Positions 21,233 to 32,773 of a stretch of DNA of 64,000 nt are shown here, piece after piece. Below the pieces are notes generated by a model. The model saw only the letters and a list, made by a program, of their open reading frames with translations, was not told where the DNA came from and made no database searches. The DNA comes from Cycas panzhihuaensis. Its lineage: Eukaryota; Cycadophyta. The DNA is taken from positions 72,051,741-72,115,740 of the forward strand of contig CM041465.1 of the NCBI GenBank assembly GCA_023213395.1, given 5' to 3'. A program made the position numbers and the translations under genes. Numbering within the stretch: the stretch's first letter is position 1; every line of letters starts with the position of its first letter.

Positions 21233-21499
21233 CTGCTCTTCACATATCCTTGATCATCTTTGATAGACTTGGACTTTAAATTTGTTTGTTTGTTCTTCTT
21301 CATCCTACTGCACAGCCCTTGTTGCCTCTTGTATAGCTTGGACAACTTCTTGTAATCTTCTTTTTTCTACTACTGGATCAGGAAAAATTTCTGCAATTGG
21401 TGCAACAGTCATTTTTCCACTTCTTGTTTGAATGTAAACAGGTTGTTCTTTGTCCGGGATTTTTGTTGCCAAATTAGAAGTCTACACTTTCAGACCAGA

Positions 21500-21787
21500 A
21501 TTCTTTATAGGCAATTTGCCCACTCATGATCTGCTGGGCCGCATTCTTCGCAGATGTAATCTCCTCTTTGTTTTTGTAGTGGACAATCAGTCCGAAAATG
21601 TCCCCATCTAGAACACAAATGACATCTGACGGGTTTCGTTTTTCCTTTATACTATTTAAAGGAAGAATTTTCTTTTCTTTAGTAGAAAGATTCTTTTACT
21701 GGATTTTTATAGTAACATTCCCATGTATAATGATTCCCTCTTTTGCAGATGTCGCACCACCACCTTTCCATCTACTGATGCTCATTT
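21500..21787 (-). pseudogene. GypD nucleocapsid: three zinc knuckles
   Basis: Three CCHC motifs in close order but not all in one frame: CDICKRGNHYTWEC, CHLCSRWGHFRTDC and CEECGPADHEWANC. All have CX2CX4HX4C spacing. Most plant gypsy gags have one or two. They would bind genomic RNA. Stops between them show decay. Confidence 0.85.
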
Positions 21788-22786
21788 TTAAAATGGCTCG
21801 GCTGTCCACAAGGGGGGGAACCAAATATTTTCCCGAGGTTTTCCCACTTTCAGTCTAGCTATTTCTACCCTCAATTTTTCAATTTCTTCATTCTGCTGAT
21901 TTACTCCAACAGGTACCACTAGAGATTGTTGTTTCAGTACTTCTACTTCTCTTTTCAAGGTTTCAACATCCAGATTTATTGTCCATTGGGGTAGGCCTAT
22001 TTGTCCCACATTCTGGTTTCTGGTTTGCAAATATCTTGTGCTCATTTGATTCTCAAATCGCAATGCCAATTCTTTTACTTGTTCATAACTATTTAATGGA
22101 TGAAAAATGATTTTTGCTTTTAAATGAGGCAACAATCCTTGAACGAAATATTTGAAGGATAGCATCGGATTCAATAGTATGACAGGATCCATTTTATTCA
22201 AAATAATTTTGAGTCTGCCATCAAAATCATTTACCGACTCACCTGGTACTTGCCGAATTTCTTCCAAAGTTTGAAAGATGGACATTGGATCCCTTAGTCT
22301 CTGGAATCTGTCCAGAAACTGTGTTTACACCACTTCCCATGTGGGATTTATCTTCACCACATATTAGTACCAAGCTATTGCTGCTCCTCGCAATGTGGAG
22401 AAGAATCTTGCCTTGATTTCTTCCAAGTCTTTGATTTTCTTGATTTTCAGCATGTTGGAAAATAAGGCGAAATGATCTCCAGGATCTCTTGAGCCATCAA
22501 ATTGTAGATGCCCAAACATTGCATCATTCTGGACTATTACATATGGAGAGGTTGTCTAATTTCCTCCTCCAGTTGACTGTCCTTGCATGATGCTTATTGG
22601 ACCTGAAGAATTTGATCTGCCTTGCCCCGTCATGTTTGATGTGCTTGCTCCTCCTCCTTTACTCCTGCCTTGATTTAAGGCTGCACTTTCTGGACTTTCT
22701 TCCAAGAATGTTGAACCTGAAAACATTTTAGTCATTCTATTGAACAAGGGATTTAATACATGAGAATGAGAATCCTTCACCTCCAC
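21788..22786 (-). pseudogene. GypD Gag
   Basis: Retrotransposon gag core: FSTLRGAAIAWY, INPTWEVV, FLDRFQRLRDPMSIFQTLEE, VNDFDGRLKIIL and FKYFVQGLLPHLKAKIIF, then a coiled-coil stretch (LKREVEVLKQQ, EEIEKLRVEIARLK) leading to the zinc knuckles. Open pieces are 22786-22556 and 22285-21788, with a stop in between near 22320. Confidence 0.88.
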
Positions 22787-23436
22787 AATATAACAGTCCT
22801 TCTGGTGATACTGTAAACTTCCAAACTAATTGATTTCTCTTCTTCTAAGGCAACCTGCTTTTCTTCAGATATCTGTGAGTCCTTTTCTTCTAGATGCTTA
22901 GAATTTTCTTCCTACTTTTCTCCAAGAATCTGCAGGTCTTTGTCTTATGCCTGCTTTCTCCAGAATTCTGCAAGTCTTTATTTCCTGCCCGCTTTTGTCT
23001 AGAATTCTACAGGTCTTTATTTTTTGCCTGCTTTTCTTCAAAAATCTACAGGTCTTTCTTTCCTGACTGCTTTGGTTCTTTCTCCTCCTCAGAAATCATC
23101 CATTCCCTATCTTCTATTTGTTTTGAATTTTCTTTTTCTGGCTGTCGCTTGTCCTCCTGGGCCTCTTCTATCTGTTCCTTTCTTTGATTCTTCTCCTTGC
23201 GCACGTCTGGGGTCTAGCTTTCTTCCTATCAGCCCTTCAAGATTCTTTTCTTCACCGGCCTCCTCTCAACCAGCTCCCTAGGTCTGCGGGTGCCTTCCTG
23301 GCTTTTCTCCGCTTCCCAGCGCTGACTTCTTTCCCGTCTAGTCTCAACTTTCTTCAGCGAATTGGTCCTGGGTGGCATGGACAACCTTTCTCACTTGTTC
23401 TTCACTAGCCCTTCATCTCTTCTTCATCTAGGATAT
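22787..23436 (-). pseudogene. GypD Gag N-terminal region with internal repeats
   Basis: Translates as a K/E-rich, broken frame. It contains about four ~50-bp repeats at 22925-23080 with the core TCTACAGGTCTTT on the plus strand. Probably the variable N-terminal part of gag; no domain recognised. Confidence 0.55.
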
Positions 23437-23439
23437 CCA

Positions 23440-23451
23440 GCAACGGAACCA
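23440..23451 (-). other. GypD primer binding site
   Basis: Minus strand TGGTTCCGTTGC, near the 5' LTR with a short spacer. The same site (TGGTTCCGTTGCC) serves GypF. It differs at two bases from the tRNA-Asp site TGGCGCCGTTGCC used by Athila-like elements. Confidence 0.8.
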
Positions 23452-23455
23452 AATA

Positions 23456-24113
23456 TGTGTGCCTCTTCTTATAATAGATTAACAACAAAAGACATCATCA
23501 TACAAGAAGGACACAAGTTTCTTCTGGAGCACAAATAACCAACTTCTTGAGGGAAAATGAGGGCATTACATCTGGTCCTCTCATAACCAGACGCAGGCTT
23601 GATCAGTTACAACAAAGTTAAGACAGCCTGCAATTAAGATACGTTGATGTTTCTTTCCTATCTACATACATACATACATGCATACATGCTTCCAGGCATG
23701 CATGCTTACATATATCTCCCGATATTCCCGTTCTGACCTATATATTCTCTTATATAGTTACATAGTTACACATTGATATAACTACTTTCTAGTTACTTTC
23801 TAACTAATGCAGCCCGAATTTCTTAAGGACTACCCGCATTACATTGTTCCTACCTGAGCTACCTGGTCATCTATGTCGGTTGTATTTAGAGTCCTTTTGG
23901 TTGCACTACTGATCCATCGATTGCACTACAATGCACTGGTTGCACCTGAGTCCATCTTTGGTTACCGCAATCCACACCTAGTTGTACTGCAGTCCCTATT
24001 GGTTGCACTGTAGTTCGCACCTGGTTGCATTATAGTCCTTGCTAGTTGCACTGCAGTCCATGCTGGTTGCACTACAGTCCATTCAAAAACCGGGAATACT
24101 TTGGTCGCACACA
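23456..24113 (-). repeat. GypD 5' LTR
   Basis: 658 bp, TGTGTGC to GCACACA, followed by the target duplication CACCT (24114-24118). Holds the ~21-bp array at 23895-24082. Confidence 0.94.
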
Positions 24114-24118
24114 CACCT

Positions 24119-25156
24119 CATAGGAAGCCTTATAAAATCAAGTAGAATGTGAATTTATCACAATTGATATATAAATGACTAAAAAATCACTTAATTGAAG
24201 TTAATTTTTACACTTACAATTTTTTTTATGTGTAAAAATAACTTTAAAAAATAAAAAAGGCTAAAAATTCCTTTAAACAATAATTAAATAGCATGAAAAT
24301 CACTTTAAAAAAATGAAAACTTTAGAGAGTGTCCTTTATTAAAAAGCGAATATTCACTGAATATGCTTGATTGTATAACGTAAGGTTTGATTTATAAAGT
24401 TTACAAATTAAATTTTTAATCAAAAATCTCAACAGCCAACGACAAACGAAATCCGTGACACGCAGATGCTTATATCTTCACAAAATTGCAAACACAAGGT
24501 CATACCAACCAAAGGATGATGTATCTCAAGTTTGAGCTCCGTTTATCAAGTGACGAGAAAGAATGAGCCACGGACGTGTTTTGGAGGACGAATGACTGCA
24601 GGTGAGAAGAAATAGTAGTTGGTCCAATTACCCCTTTTGTAAGTGTGTTTTCTCACTAATGTAAGATGTGTCTATGGTATACAAAGGTGCAGGAAAGCTC
24701 AAAATAGGCCAATAGCTATTCAAAAAACATCTACAAACAAAAAATATATGTTTTGTATTGAATAAATCATTCAAACCACAATGAAATCCACCCAATGCAT
24801 AGAGAGAATAGCCCAACAGCAGATTGAGACTGATATGAGTAATTTCTTATTCCAACAGAGGTATATTACACTATGTACCTATAAATTAGTTGAGAAATCC
24901 TACAAAAAATAATTTTTATTTGCAGTAAAACAAAGAAATAACAGTATATTTTGTGACTTTTCTCTGTTGCACATACAGATCTACTCCAAAATAAATAAAA
25001 CTCGTTGATTTTTAGCTTGCAAACCTCTGAAAATGATGAAAAACAGTAGAAAAGTGACCTAAACTCAGCTTTGGATCACCTTCGAAGAGCAAAGGTCATC
25101 ACCAAGGGTTTGGAACCCTCTTTCAAACCTGCGAACAAGTAATCCTTCTCCAACTA
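24119..25156 (-). other. CopA leader, LTR-proximal part
   Basis: Resumes the CopA leader after GypD; aligns with CopC 30040-31041 at both ends (GGAAGCCTTA..., and CCTTCGAAGAGC...AAGGTCATCACCAAGGG). Non-coding. ORFs 24628-24816 and similar have no support. Confidence 0.75.
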
Positions 25157-25168
25157 GCTCTAATACCA
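25157..25168 (-). other. CopA primer binding site
   Basis: Minus strand TGGTATTAGAGC, one base different from the standard TGGTATCAGAGC, two bases from the LTR. CopC has the same T variant. Confidence 0.85.
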
Positions 25169-25170
25169 AA

Positions 25171-26099
25171 TGTTGAAGATGATGGCATTCAGCCTTCAGC
25201 CCTTAGGATCTAATGGAAAGGAAATTAGCTAGCATGAGAAGATGATTAACATCTACACTAGGCAACTATGAACATGAGCTAATTAGCAAGCATAAGGCAC
25301 TATGTACTCAAGCATAAGATAGACACAAATGTAGAGAAGAAGGAATTATTCCTTACTCCAGTTAAACAAGAATGACTTAGATTAAAACTAGTAGCATGAC
25401 AATACAAACTCACTCTCATACATGATGCATGAGGATTGGTCTCAATATATAGAGTTGGAGGAGAGACCTTGGAGGACTTCATGTTTGATGAATGTCAAAC
25501 ACGGAAACTATGCCAGTTGCATGTGGGATAAGTGTCCCTTGGACTCTCTTGTGAGCAAAAATGCATGAGTATATTGACCCTCAAGTCACAACATTATGCA
25601 ACTAGAAAGAATGTGAGTGTGTACTTATCACATTAAGTGATAAGACACTTTTACATAAAGTACATAATGTTACGAAATAAAGTACATCGCTTAACATTTA
25701 AACATAAAGCACATAAAAGACACAAGATATGGAGGAGGAAGAATTAATCCTAGCTCCAAATAAACAATATTAGCTTGTATTTAAAATAGCAGCATAACAA
25801 TACAATACTCACTCACCATATAATCTACATGAAAACTAGTCCTAATATATAGACAAGGTGGAAGAACCTTAGGGGGTTACACGTTTGACACTTGTCAAAC
25901 ATGCACACCTTGATCCATATGCACTCAAATGTGCAAAAGCGCATGAGGGGTACATTGACCCTCAAGTCACAACATTATGCTACTAGAAAGAATGTGGGTG
26001 TAGGCTTTAGCACATTAGGTAATAAAGCAACCTTACATAAAGTACATAAAGATACAATATAAAATACATGACTTAACATTTAGACATAAAGGTATAACG
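25171..26099 (-). repeat. Composite LTR: CopA 5' LTR fused to CopC 3' LTR
   Basis: Two divergent copies of one LTR family lie head to tail. The first (25171 to about 25700) starts TGTTGAAG next to the CopA primer site but lacks the usual terminal GGTCTAACA. The second (about 25700-26099) starts part-way through the LTR and ends GGTATAACG beside the CopC purine tract. The switch occurs near a shared ATAAAGCAC / ATAAGGCAC, where copy one resembles its own position near 25295. This fits unequal recombination between neighbouring elements. Confidence 0.8.
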
Positions 26100-26109
26100 C
26101 CCCCTTTTA

Positions 26110-26640
26110 ATGTTTACAATGTTAAGTTTGACACCAATGGGTTGCTCTAACCACAAGATTGCTCCAAATATACCTCCATTGCAGGGTCGTTGTTGAAAAA
26201 AGTGCTCTTTTCATCTATTTGATAGATTGGTCACTTGCATTAAGCAGTTTGGATCTATATTGGTTTGACAGTGTTCATATTTATCCCAGGTGCAAAGGTT
26301 TCTCCATACCCAATGCCTTCTTTCTATCTAAATCCTTTGGCCACCATCGAGCTTTGTGATGTCCAATAGAACCATTAGATCAGAATTTGGTTTTGTGTCT
26401 CATTTTGCAGTTGTTTGTATGTTTTCTGTTAAGCAATTTTACCAAATCCAAAGGTCCATTCTTTGCAATAAAATGGATTTCTTCATCCATGGCAGCTTTC
26501 CACTTTTCATTGGTACATGCCTCCTAAAAAGTGGAAGGCTCATCTACACAAAATTCTTCAAGCGTAAATGCATAGTTGATTGAATGTTGCCTCATTTTCG
26601 ATGGACATTTTCCTTCTATGACTTATGCATCTTGTATTGT
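26110..26640 (-). pseudogene. CopC reverse transcriptase N-terminal fragment
   Basis: Reads EACTNEKWKAAMDEEI, FIAKNGPLDLVKL, then KTKF with a stop, NGSI and HKAR, matching the start of copia RT (EA..WK.AM..E, then K.K...GSI...KARLVAKG). It loses similarity before the LDV and YVDD blocks. Badly broken. Confidence 0.75.
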
Positions 26641-27700
26641 CTGAGTTCACCATTTGGGTAGCTTCTTCGTGGATATAACTTAAACATCATCATCCTAGGC
26701 CTCTAATGGTTGATCAACCTCTGAAGGACTACCAGGGTCAACTGGAGTTGTTGATGAAGATGGAGTTAAATGAGACAAAGAAGCAATAGGTGCAAAAGAT
26801 GAACATGGTGTAAAAGATTGTGAGGGAAGGAAATCCTCAAGAATCTGTTTGCCTTTATCAAGAGGAAGATGGATGGATGCTAGTTCCATTTCCTCATTAT
26901 CTTCAGCAAATATGACATCTCTAGATATATGCACTTTTTGGAAATGGGATCATACACTCTATATGCTTTGTTGCTAATAAAGTAACCAATGAAAATACAT
27001 TTTAGACTTTTATTGTCTAATTTCTTTCTTTACTGTTGGGGAATATGCACATATGCAGTACACCCAAACGTCTTCAAATGGCTAACATTTGGCCTTTTGC
27101 CAGACCAAGCCTCCTCTAGTGTTATATTAGTGATTGTTGTAGTAAGGCTCCTATTGGCCACATAAGTTGTTGTGTGGGATGCTTCTACCCAATAGGAAGG
27201 TGGAAACCCCTTTGCATGCACCATGGCTTTGGCTTTATTTGCCAAAGTCCTATTCATCCTCTCAGCTACTCCATTTTTTTAGGTGTGTATGGAGTAGGAA
27301 GTTGTCTTTTGACCCCATTATCTTTACAAAACCAGTTGAACTTCCTTGAGGTAAATTCACCCCATTATCAAATCGCAGTATTTTGATAGGCAAATGTACT
27401 TCTTTCTCCACAACAAACTTGAATTATTAGAATTTTTCCAATGCCTCATATTTGTGTTTGATGAAACAAACCCACACCTTATGTGAAAAGTCATCAATGA
27501 AGGTGATATAATAAAGTGCCCTCAAAAAGATGGGAGGACCATGGGTTCACATAAATCAATATGAACTAGCTTCAATGGTTATGATGCACGCCATGCTTTG
27601 CCTTTAGGGAAAAGCTTACAATGTTGTTTCTCCATGATACAAGATTCACAAAAGCATTTAGATGCAAGAATCTATGGAAACCCATATGCCATGTTTTTAC
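26641..27700 (-). pseudogene. CopC integrase and linker to RT
   Basis: From 27600 down: a degraded LVHIDLCEP (Asp), then NGVAERMNRTLANKAKAM (Glu retained, unlike CopA), FPPSYWVEASHTTTYVANR, NITLEEAWSGKRPNVSHLK and FGCTAYVHIPQ. A linker frame (26934-26695) starts MHISRDVIFAEDNEEM, then is P/S/T-rich. Several stops separate the pieces. Confidence 0.88.
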
Positions 27701-27774
27701 TAAACATCATTTTGATGCTATCTAGTCTTAAGTTGCCCTAGATTGTTATGCCAAAGTTGTTCATTGGTCATTGA

Positions 27775-28160
27775 CTATGAAACATAAGCAAAAGAAGTAT
27801 CAAGTGTTATGTTTGAAGCATCCAACTTGTAAAATCCATGGTCTTCATGACCAATGGCAACCACTTGATCATTCCTATCACTAATAGTGCATTTCCCACA
27901 TATGAATAGAACACTCATCTGTTGTTTGTCCAATTGGGTGCTAGATATAAGACTCTTATGTATTGAATACACTAAATAAGCATCACCTGTGGAAAATGTC
28001 GAAGAAGAGTGATTTGCTGAGTGGAATGAGGTAATTTTGTCCACTCCAGATATTTGTATAATCTCATTATTACCGAAGGTGATTGTTTGCCCTTCTCCTT
28101 GTTTAACATCATATAGCAAGTCCTCATCACTAGTCATATGACAGGATGCTCTCGAATCAA
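27775..28160 (-). pseudogene. CopC protease and pre-integrase segment
   Basis: Follows gag: an active-site region near 28140-28160 is degraded (SRASCHMT-like), then LLYDVKQGEGQTITFGNNE and ISSTQLDKQQMSVLF. The HHCC part continues in another frame to about 27600. Confidence 0.8.
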
Positions 28161-28255
28161 TGATCCAAGTGCTATCACTATTTGTGGTGTAATAGGCACA
28201 AAATAATTTGCCTTCATCATCAACAAACTAATTAGTGTGGCGTTGATTACCACCT

Positions 28256-29210
28256 CTAAATGCCCCCTTCCTCTATGACCGCTTTGAAATCCACCTCGAT
28301 TTGGTCTATGAGAGGGTTGCTGCTATTGATTTTATTGTTGTCTTTGTTGTTGCTACTATTGCCTTTGCTGCTGTGGAGGTAGGTGTTAGTGTTATTGTTA
28401 TATGTCAAATTGCCTTTTCTAGCATTCAGTTGCAATGTGGTCGATTTTTTCATAATAATGACAAACAATATTGGCTTTTGATGTGTCAATATTCAAGTGG
28501 ACAAACTGTTTGTTAAAGTTTGGTTTGGAAGTTTGCTTGCCCTTATACTTGGTTGTGAATGCTCCTAAAGTAGATGCTTTTCCCTAACAAGAGTAAATTT
28601 GATCCTCTCATAGTAAAAGACTTTCAAATTGATTGAAAGTCATTATGCCAAGCATGCCTTCTTGTGTTATAGATGAAATGAAGCCATTGTACTCCCTTGA
28701 AAGTGCATGGATTGTGGCAACTACAAGGTCTTCATTTGATACCGACTTGCCAAGTGTCGTCAACTCATTGTTAATCTCTTTAATAGAAGACAAGAAAACG
28801 GACATTGGTTCAACATATCTCAAAGTAAATAACTTGGCTTTTGTTATTACAATGTAAGCATCATCTCGCCTTTCATACAATGCAATCAAAGTATCCCATG
28901 CTTCTTGTGAAGTAGAAGCCATTGTAATGCTTTGATCTACAATATTGTCTACAATCATATGAAGAAAGACTAAGGCAATTTCATCCTTAGCTTTCCAAGC
29001 AACAATCAAAGCAGGATCATGATGAATGATAATATTCTCATCAATTGGACTTTTCATTAGAACAAGTTTGGGATTTTTCCCAAAAATGTAAGCCCAAAAT
29101 TCATTCATAATCAATAAATTTTTTGTTACTTTCTTTCATTTTTGGAAATTATCTTGTCCTATTAATTTAATGTGGCTTGCATTGAGCATGTTAATGGCTG
29201 TCATTATGTT
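28256..29210 (-). pseudogene. CopC Gag
   Basis: An open 168-codon frame (29114-28608) has MIMNEFWAYIFGKNPKLVLM, AWKAKDEIALVFLHMIVDNI, EAWDTLIALYERRDDAYI, LFTLRYVEPMSVFLSSIKE and FISSITQEGMLGIMTF. A degenerate zinc knuckle (CHYYEKIDHIATEC) follows near 28450, then an N/S-rich tail. Same family as CopA gag but better preserved. Confidence 0.9.
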
Positions 29211-31041
29211 AACGTTGTTTAAAAAAATGCTCTTGAAACTAGTAGATAACTCAAAGACTCAAGCCTTTTGTCACTTAAGTTCCACCTTTTAACACACCAA
29301 CAACCCTAATCTTACAAAGAAGATCCAACAACTGAAAAAAAGTGATGAGAGATGAAGGGTTATGCAATAAGTTGGTCCAACTTTGATCTTTCAAATAGAT
29401 CCAACAGTTAACCAAGTCAAATCTAGAACAAGTGAGGTGGGATTGATTTGCACGACCATACCATGCTTTCCTTAGAATTCACAACTCCAATAACACCCTT
29501 TTTGAACCTCCTTTTCTTCAAGATAATCTCAATCGTCGTGCACTAACCGTACAGTCAGTTGGTCCCCTAGGGAATGCACCAAGCTTGAGATATAGAGGCA
29601 AAGTTTTAACCTTTTTCAAACCTCTCCAACAAATATTTTAAACAATTTTTTAAGGGTTTTAGTTGATTAAAATAAATTGTTTAATAAAATGATGATGTTG
29701 CTTCACAAGTACTTGAGAATTTTAATACAAAAGGTTTCAAAATAAAGCTGCTTGATTGCTAAAAAAGAGCACTTTAACTGTTGATTAAAAAGCACTAAAA
29801 ACTTAAAAAAAAAATCCAATGCCAAATGAAAAAATGCTTGCTTACTTGTAGTGCTTGAATTGGGCTCATTTTTAAGTGAAAGAACAACCATCAAATTCTA
29901 CTTTTAATCACATGTGCCAGGTAAACTTGCCACTAAGGTAATGTTAGAACTTCAAATTGTCCTAACCCACTCCAAAATTAGTGATCTTATATTAAAAAAA
30001 GTGATTTTTGGGCCCTTTTTAATGACTAGGGCAAAGGTGGTCAGCACATAGGGAGCCTTAAAACACTTGTACTATGTGAATTTATCATTAAAAGTACAAA
30101 AAATGACTAAAATCACTTGTTTTTTAGTCAAATAACATACTTGCAATTTTTTTGTGTTAATGAACTAAAAAAATTTTAAAAAACTGAATTTTGGTTTTTA
30201 AAACAATGAAATATGATCAAATCAATTTTAAAAAATGAACTTTTAGGAAATAAAGTTTATCAAATGTGAAATATTCTTAGCATATTCCACTTTACATAAC
30301 TTAAAGTTTATTTTATAATGTTGAAAATTGAAAATTTTCTTCGAAAAAACAAGAGGTCGCAAAATCTAAATGCTTCAGGTGAAAGTCTATTGGGCCCAAA
30401 CATGCATCCCAGTTAATTTCATGTGAATCAGTGTTGTGTGGAGAGAGTATGAATTCTTCAAACCTTTTGATGGGTGCATGACAGCCGAAAGGAAAAACAA
30501 ACAACCAAAGGTGAAATACCTTCTTTTGAGTAAGATTAATCGTTGAAATGGGGTCAGACAGGGTACAAACAAGTACAGAGAGCCTTTGTTGAAGATCCAA
30601 TAGATGCAGTAAGTGAAATAGAGTCAAAGAGCTTGGTAAATCCACCTAGCTTTAAGAGAAATCTACTCAATAGAGTGAGGAGCTGCCCAGGTGGTGAAAT
30701 CTATCTGAGATGAGTAGATTTGGACTGATTTCCAGTCACTAAAGGAAATCCTGCAATGTTAAGAGAGCAAACTCTGTAAAAAATATTTTTTTGATGGAAA
30801 AATAGAGAGAAAACAATGATATTCTTGTATTTTTCCCTACTGTAGACATTGAATAAACCTTAGAAAAATTCCAAAAATTAGATCTAGTAATTTCTAGCCT
30901 ACAAGACTTTAGAATAATGAAAAAAATTGTAGAAAACAAACTAAACTAGGCTTGGATCGCCTTCGAAGAGCGAAGGTCATCACCAAGGGTTTGGTGTCTC
31001 TCCCTTAAGCCTAAAAACAACAAATGCTCCTCTCCATGCAT
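29211..31041 (-). other. CopC leader
   Basis: About 1.8 kb of AT-rich sequence between primer site and gag, alignable with the CopA leader. ORF 30313-30645 in it has no counterpart in CopA and is not supported. Confidence 0.7.
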
Positions 31042-31052
31042 CTCTAATACCA
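31042..31052 (-). other. CopC primer binding site
   Basis: Plus CTCTAATACCA, minus TGGTATTAGAG, two bases before the LTR start at 31055. Confidence 0.85.
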
Positions 31053-31054
31053 AA

Positions 31055-31362
31055 TGTTGAGTTAAGCATTCAGCTTTAACATGAAATGATGATGAAACAC
31101 AACCTAGGATCTCTTGGAGAGGGAGGATCTCTTAGGGGGCTACATATGTGACACTTGTCAAACATGCACGCCTTGACCCATGTGCACTCACATGTGCAAA
31201 AGTGCATGAGGGGTACATTGACCCTCAAGTCACAACATTATGCTACTAGAAAAAATGTGGGTGCATGCTTTAGCACATTAGGTTATAAACCACCCTTACA
31301 TAAAGTATATAAAGATACAATATAAAGTATATGATTTAACATTTAAACATAAAGGTCTAACA
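31055..31362 (-). repeat. CopC 5' LTR
   Basis: TGTTGAG to GGTCTAACA. Its outer half matches the second half of the composite LTR (for example CATGAGGGGTACATTGACCC). At 31363 the sequence becomes a gypsy integrase remnant. Confidence 0.88.
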
Positions 31363-32531
31363 GAATCAATATGATCAAGATATCTTTTGTGGTGGGTTTT
31401 TTATTGAAAGGTTTTCCCACATATGTCCTATATATTGTGCAATTATTTTCTATTTATATTGTTTGCTTGTTGTGTATGGTAAAGATTCTATGGTGTATAA
31501 AACATGTATGCATTTATTCATGTTTCTTAACATCGAGTATGCAATGTAGTCTATGAATTTCTTTAATGAAGATTTCTGCCAATTATGATGCTTACCAAGT
31601 GATCAAAATGGGTACAAAGTGAGTAAATTTTGTTAGATGGTATACCACTACATATATGGCATCCTTTCCCTCTAATTTGGGCAAACCTATCACAAAGTCC
31701 ATGCTAATGCTTTCCCATATTTGCTAGGGAATAGGCAAGGGCTACAAAAGTCTCAGGGGAGCTATAAGTTCATACTTGTTTGCTTGGCATATTGACCACT
31801 CTGCAACAAACTTTTGAACATCTTCCTTCATCTCCTTCCAAAAGAATGACCTTTTGACCTTGGTATATTGTTTAAAGAATCCTTCATGACTTGCTAAAGG
31901 TGTCACATGTGCCTCCTCCAAGAATTTTGCATAGAGTTTTGAATTGGCCTTTAGAAATATCTATCCTTTATACCATAAAATGTCATTCTTCCATTCAAAT
32001 TTATCCTTGCCGCCTTATTAGACTTGAAAGATTAATTGTTGAATGTCAACATTCTTAGAGTATTGTGCTTGGATATCTGTCACCCAATTTGGTTCAACAA
32101 TTGATACTGCATATAGATGGGGTTCTTCATCTTTTCAAGACAAATCATTAGCTACCACATTTAGCTTGCCTTTGTTGTAAGTTATGTCAAAATCAAAGGC
32201 CTATATTTGCTCACCTATTTTGTTGTTCCAGGGATAACTCCTCCTACTTCAAGAGGTACTATAGGTGGTTGTGATTTGTTTTCACTATGAGTTTGTTGCC
32301 CAGTAGATATCGATGCCATTTTATTAGGGCGTGCATGATTGCCAACATTTCCTTATCATAGGTGGACTTGAGTTATTTGCCTGTTGTTTAATTTTTTGCT
32401 TTCAAAAGCAATTGGCCTCCCTTCTTGCATTAGTACTGCTCCAATCCCTATTCTTGAGGCATTGCATTCAATGGTGAAGACCGTAGAGAATTTTGGCAAG
32501 GTCGATGTAGGTAGGCTACTTATAGCTTGCT
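31363..32531 (-). pseudogene. GypE: chromovirus-like Ty3/gypsy RNase H and integrase remnant
   Basis: From right to left: LPKFSTVFTIECNASRIGIG, AVLMQEGRPIAFESKKL (RNase H), then STYDKEMLAIMHALIKWHRY and LLGNKLIVKTNH. A decayed zinc-finger region follows, then integrase pieces resembling the start of the core ([19 protein letters not shown] region, family [12 protein letters not shown]...GK). Many stops. It is cut at 31363 by CopC and at 32531 by CopG. The MQEGRPIA and KW..YLLG blocks are typical of Tekay/Reina-type chromoviruses. No LTR seen. Confidence 0.8.
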
Positions 32532-32757
32532 TGTTGAAAAAAACAGACAAGTATTTTTCTTAAGAATAATGTCCTCTTCTCATTACCCACAAGTGAGAGA
32601 TTCTCATATACATATACATCAAAAAGCACAAAGAGAGCCTAAAGAAAACACTTTGCACAACTTTTAATAATAATGTAAGTTGCGCTCTAACTAAAGACTC
32701 CAAGTTAACATTGACTTAAAAAAACAATAAAACATTCTAACTAAAAAAACTTGAACA
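32532..32757 (-). repeat. CopG 3' LTR
   Basis: 226 bp, TGTTGAA to TTGAACA, next to the minus-strand purine tract at 32758-32768. The partner LTR is missing. Confidence 0.8.
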
Positions 32758-32773
32758 CCTCCCCTTAAGGTTT

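Larger units (their letters stand above)
14420..24113 (-). mobile_element. GypD: Ty3/gypsy element of Athila/Tat-like type, TSD CACCT
   Basis: The LTRs (14420-15090 and 23456-24113) have terminal inverted repeats TGTGTGC / GCACACA and are flanked by CACCT (14415-14419 and 24114-24118). Minus-strand order is LTR, primer site, gag, protease, RT, RNase H, integrase, extra ORF, purine tract, LTR. RT before integrase makes it Ty3/gypsy. An FLDD box, a primer site close to the Athila TGGCGCCGTTGCC, and an ORF after integrase suggest the Athila/Tat branch. Frames are broken in many places. It inserted in the CopA leader. Confidence 0.95.
11191..25700 (-). mobile_element. CopA: degenerate Ty1/copia element, interrupted three times
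   Basis: The remaining pieces are 11191-13316, 13831-14419 and 24119 to about 25700. Minus-strand order is 5' LTR (25171 on), primer site 25157-25168, long leader, gag, protease, integrase. The element is cut in integrase by Gyp1; RT and RNase H would lie left of the window. The leader is cut by a solo-LTR-like insertion and by GypD. It is colinear with CopC across leader, gag and integrase, which is how the insertions were delimited. Right-hand boundary with CopC is a fused LTR. Confidence 0.85.
25701..31362 (-). mobile_element. CopC: degenerate, RT-truncated Ty1/copia element of the CopA family
   Basis: Minus-strand order is 5' LTR (31055-31362), primer site, long leader, gag, protease, integrase, a short RT fragment, purine tract (minus AAAAGGGGGCG, about 26100-26110), 3' LTR part of the composite. 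Most of RT and all of RNase H are missing, so there is an internal deletion around 26110-26200. Gag and integrase align with CopA. The 5' LTR is shortened in the middle (308 bp). Confidence 0.88.

Noticed and set aside
30313-30645. 110-codon minus-strand ORF in the CopC leader
   Set aside because: No counterpart in the colinear CopA leader and no family resemblance; likely chance.
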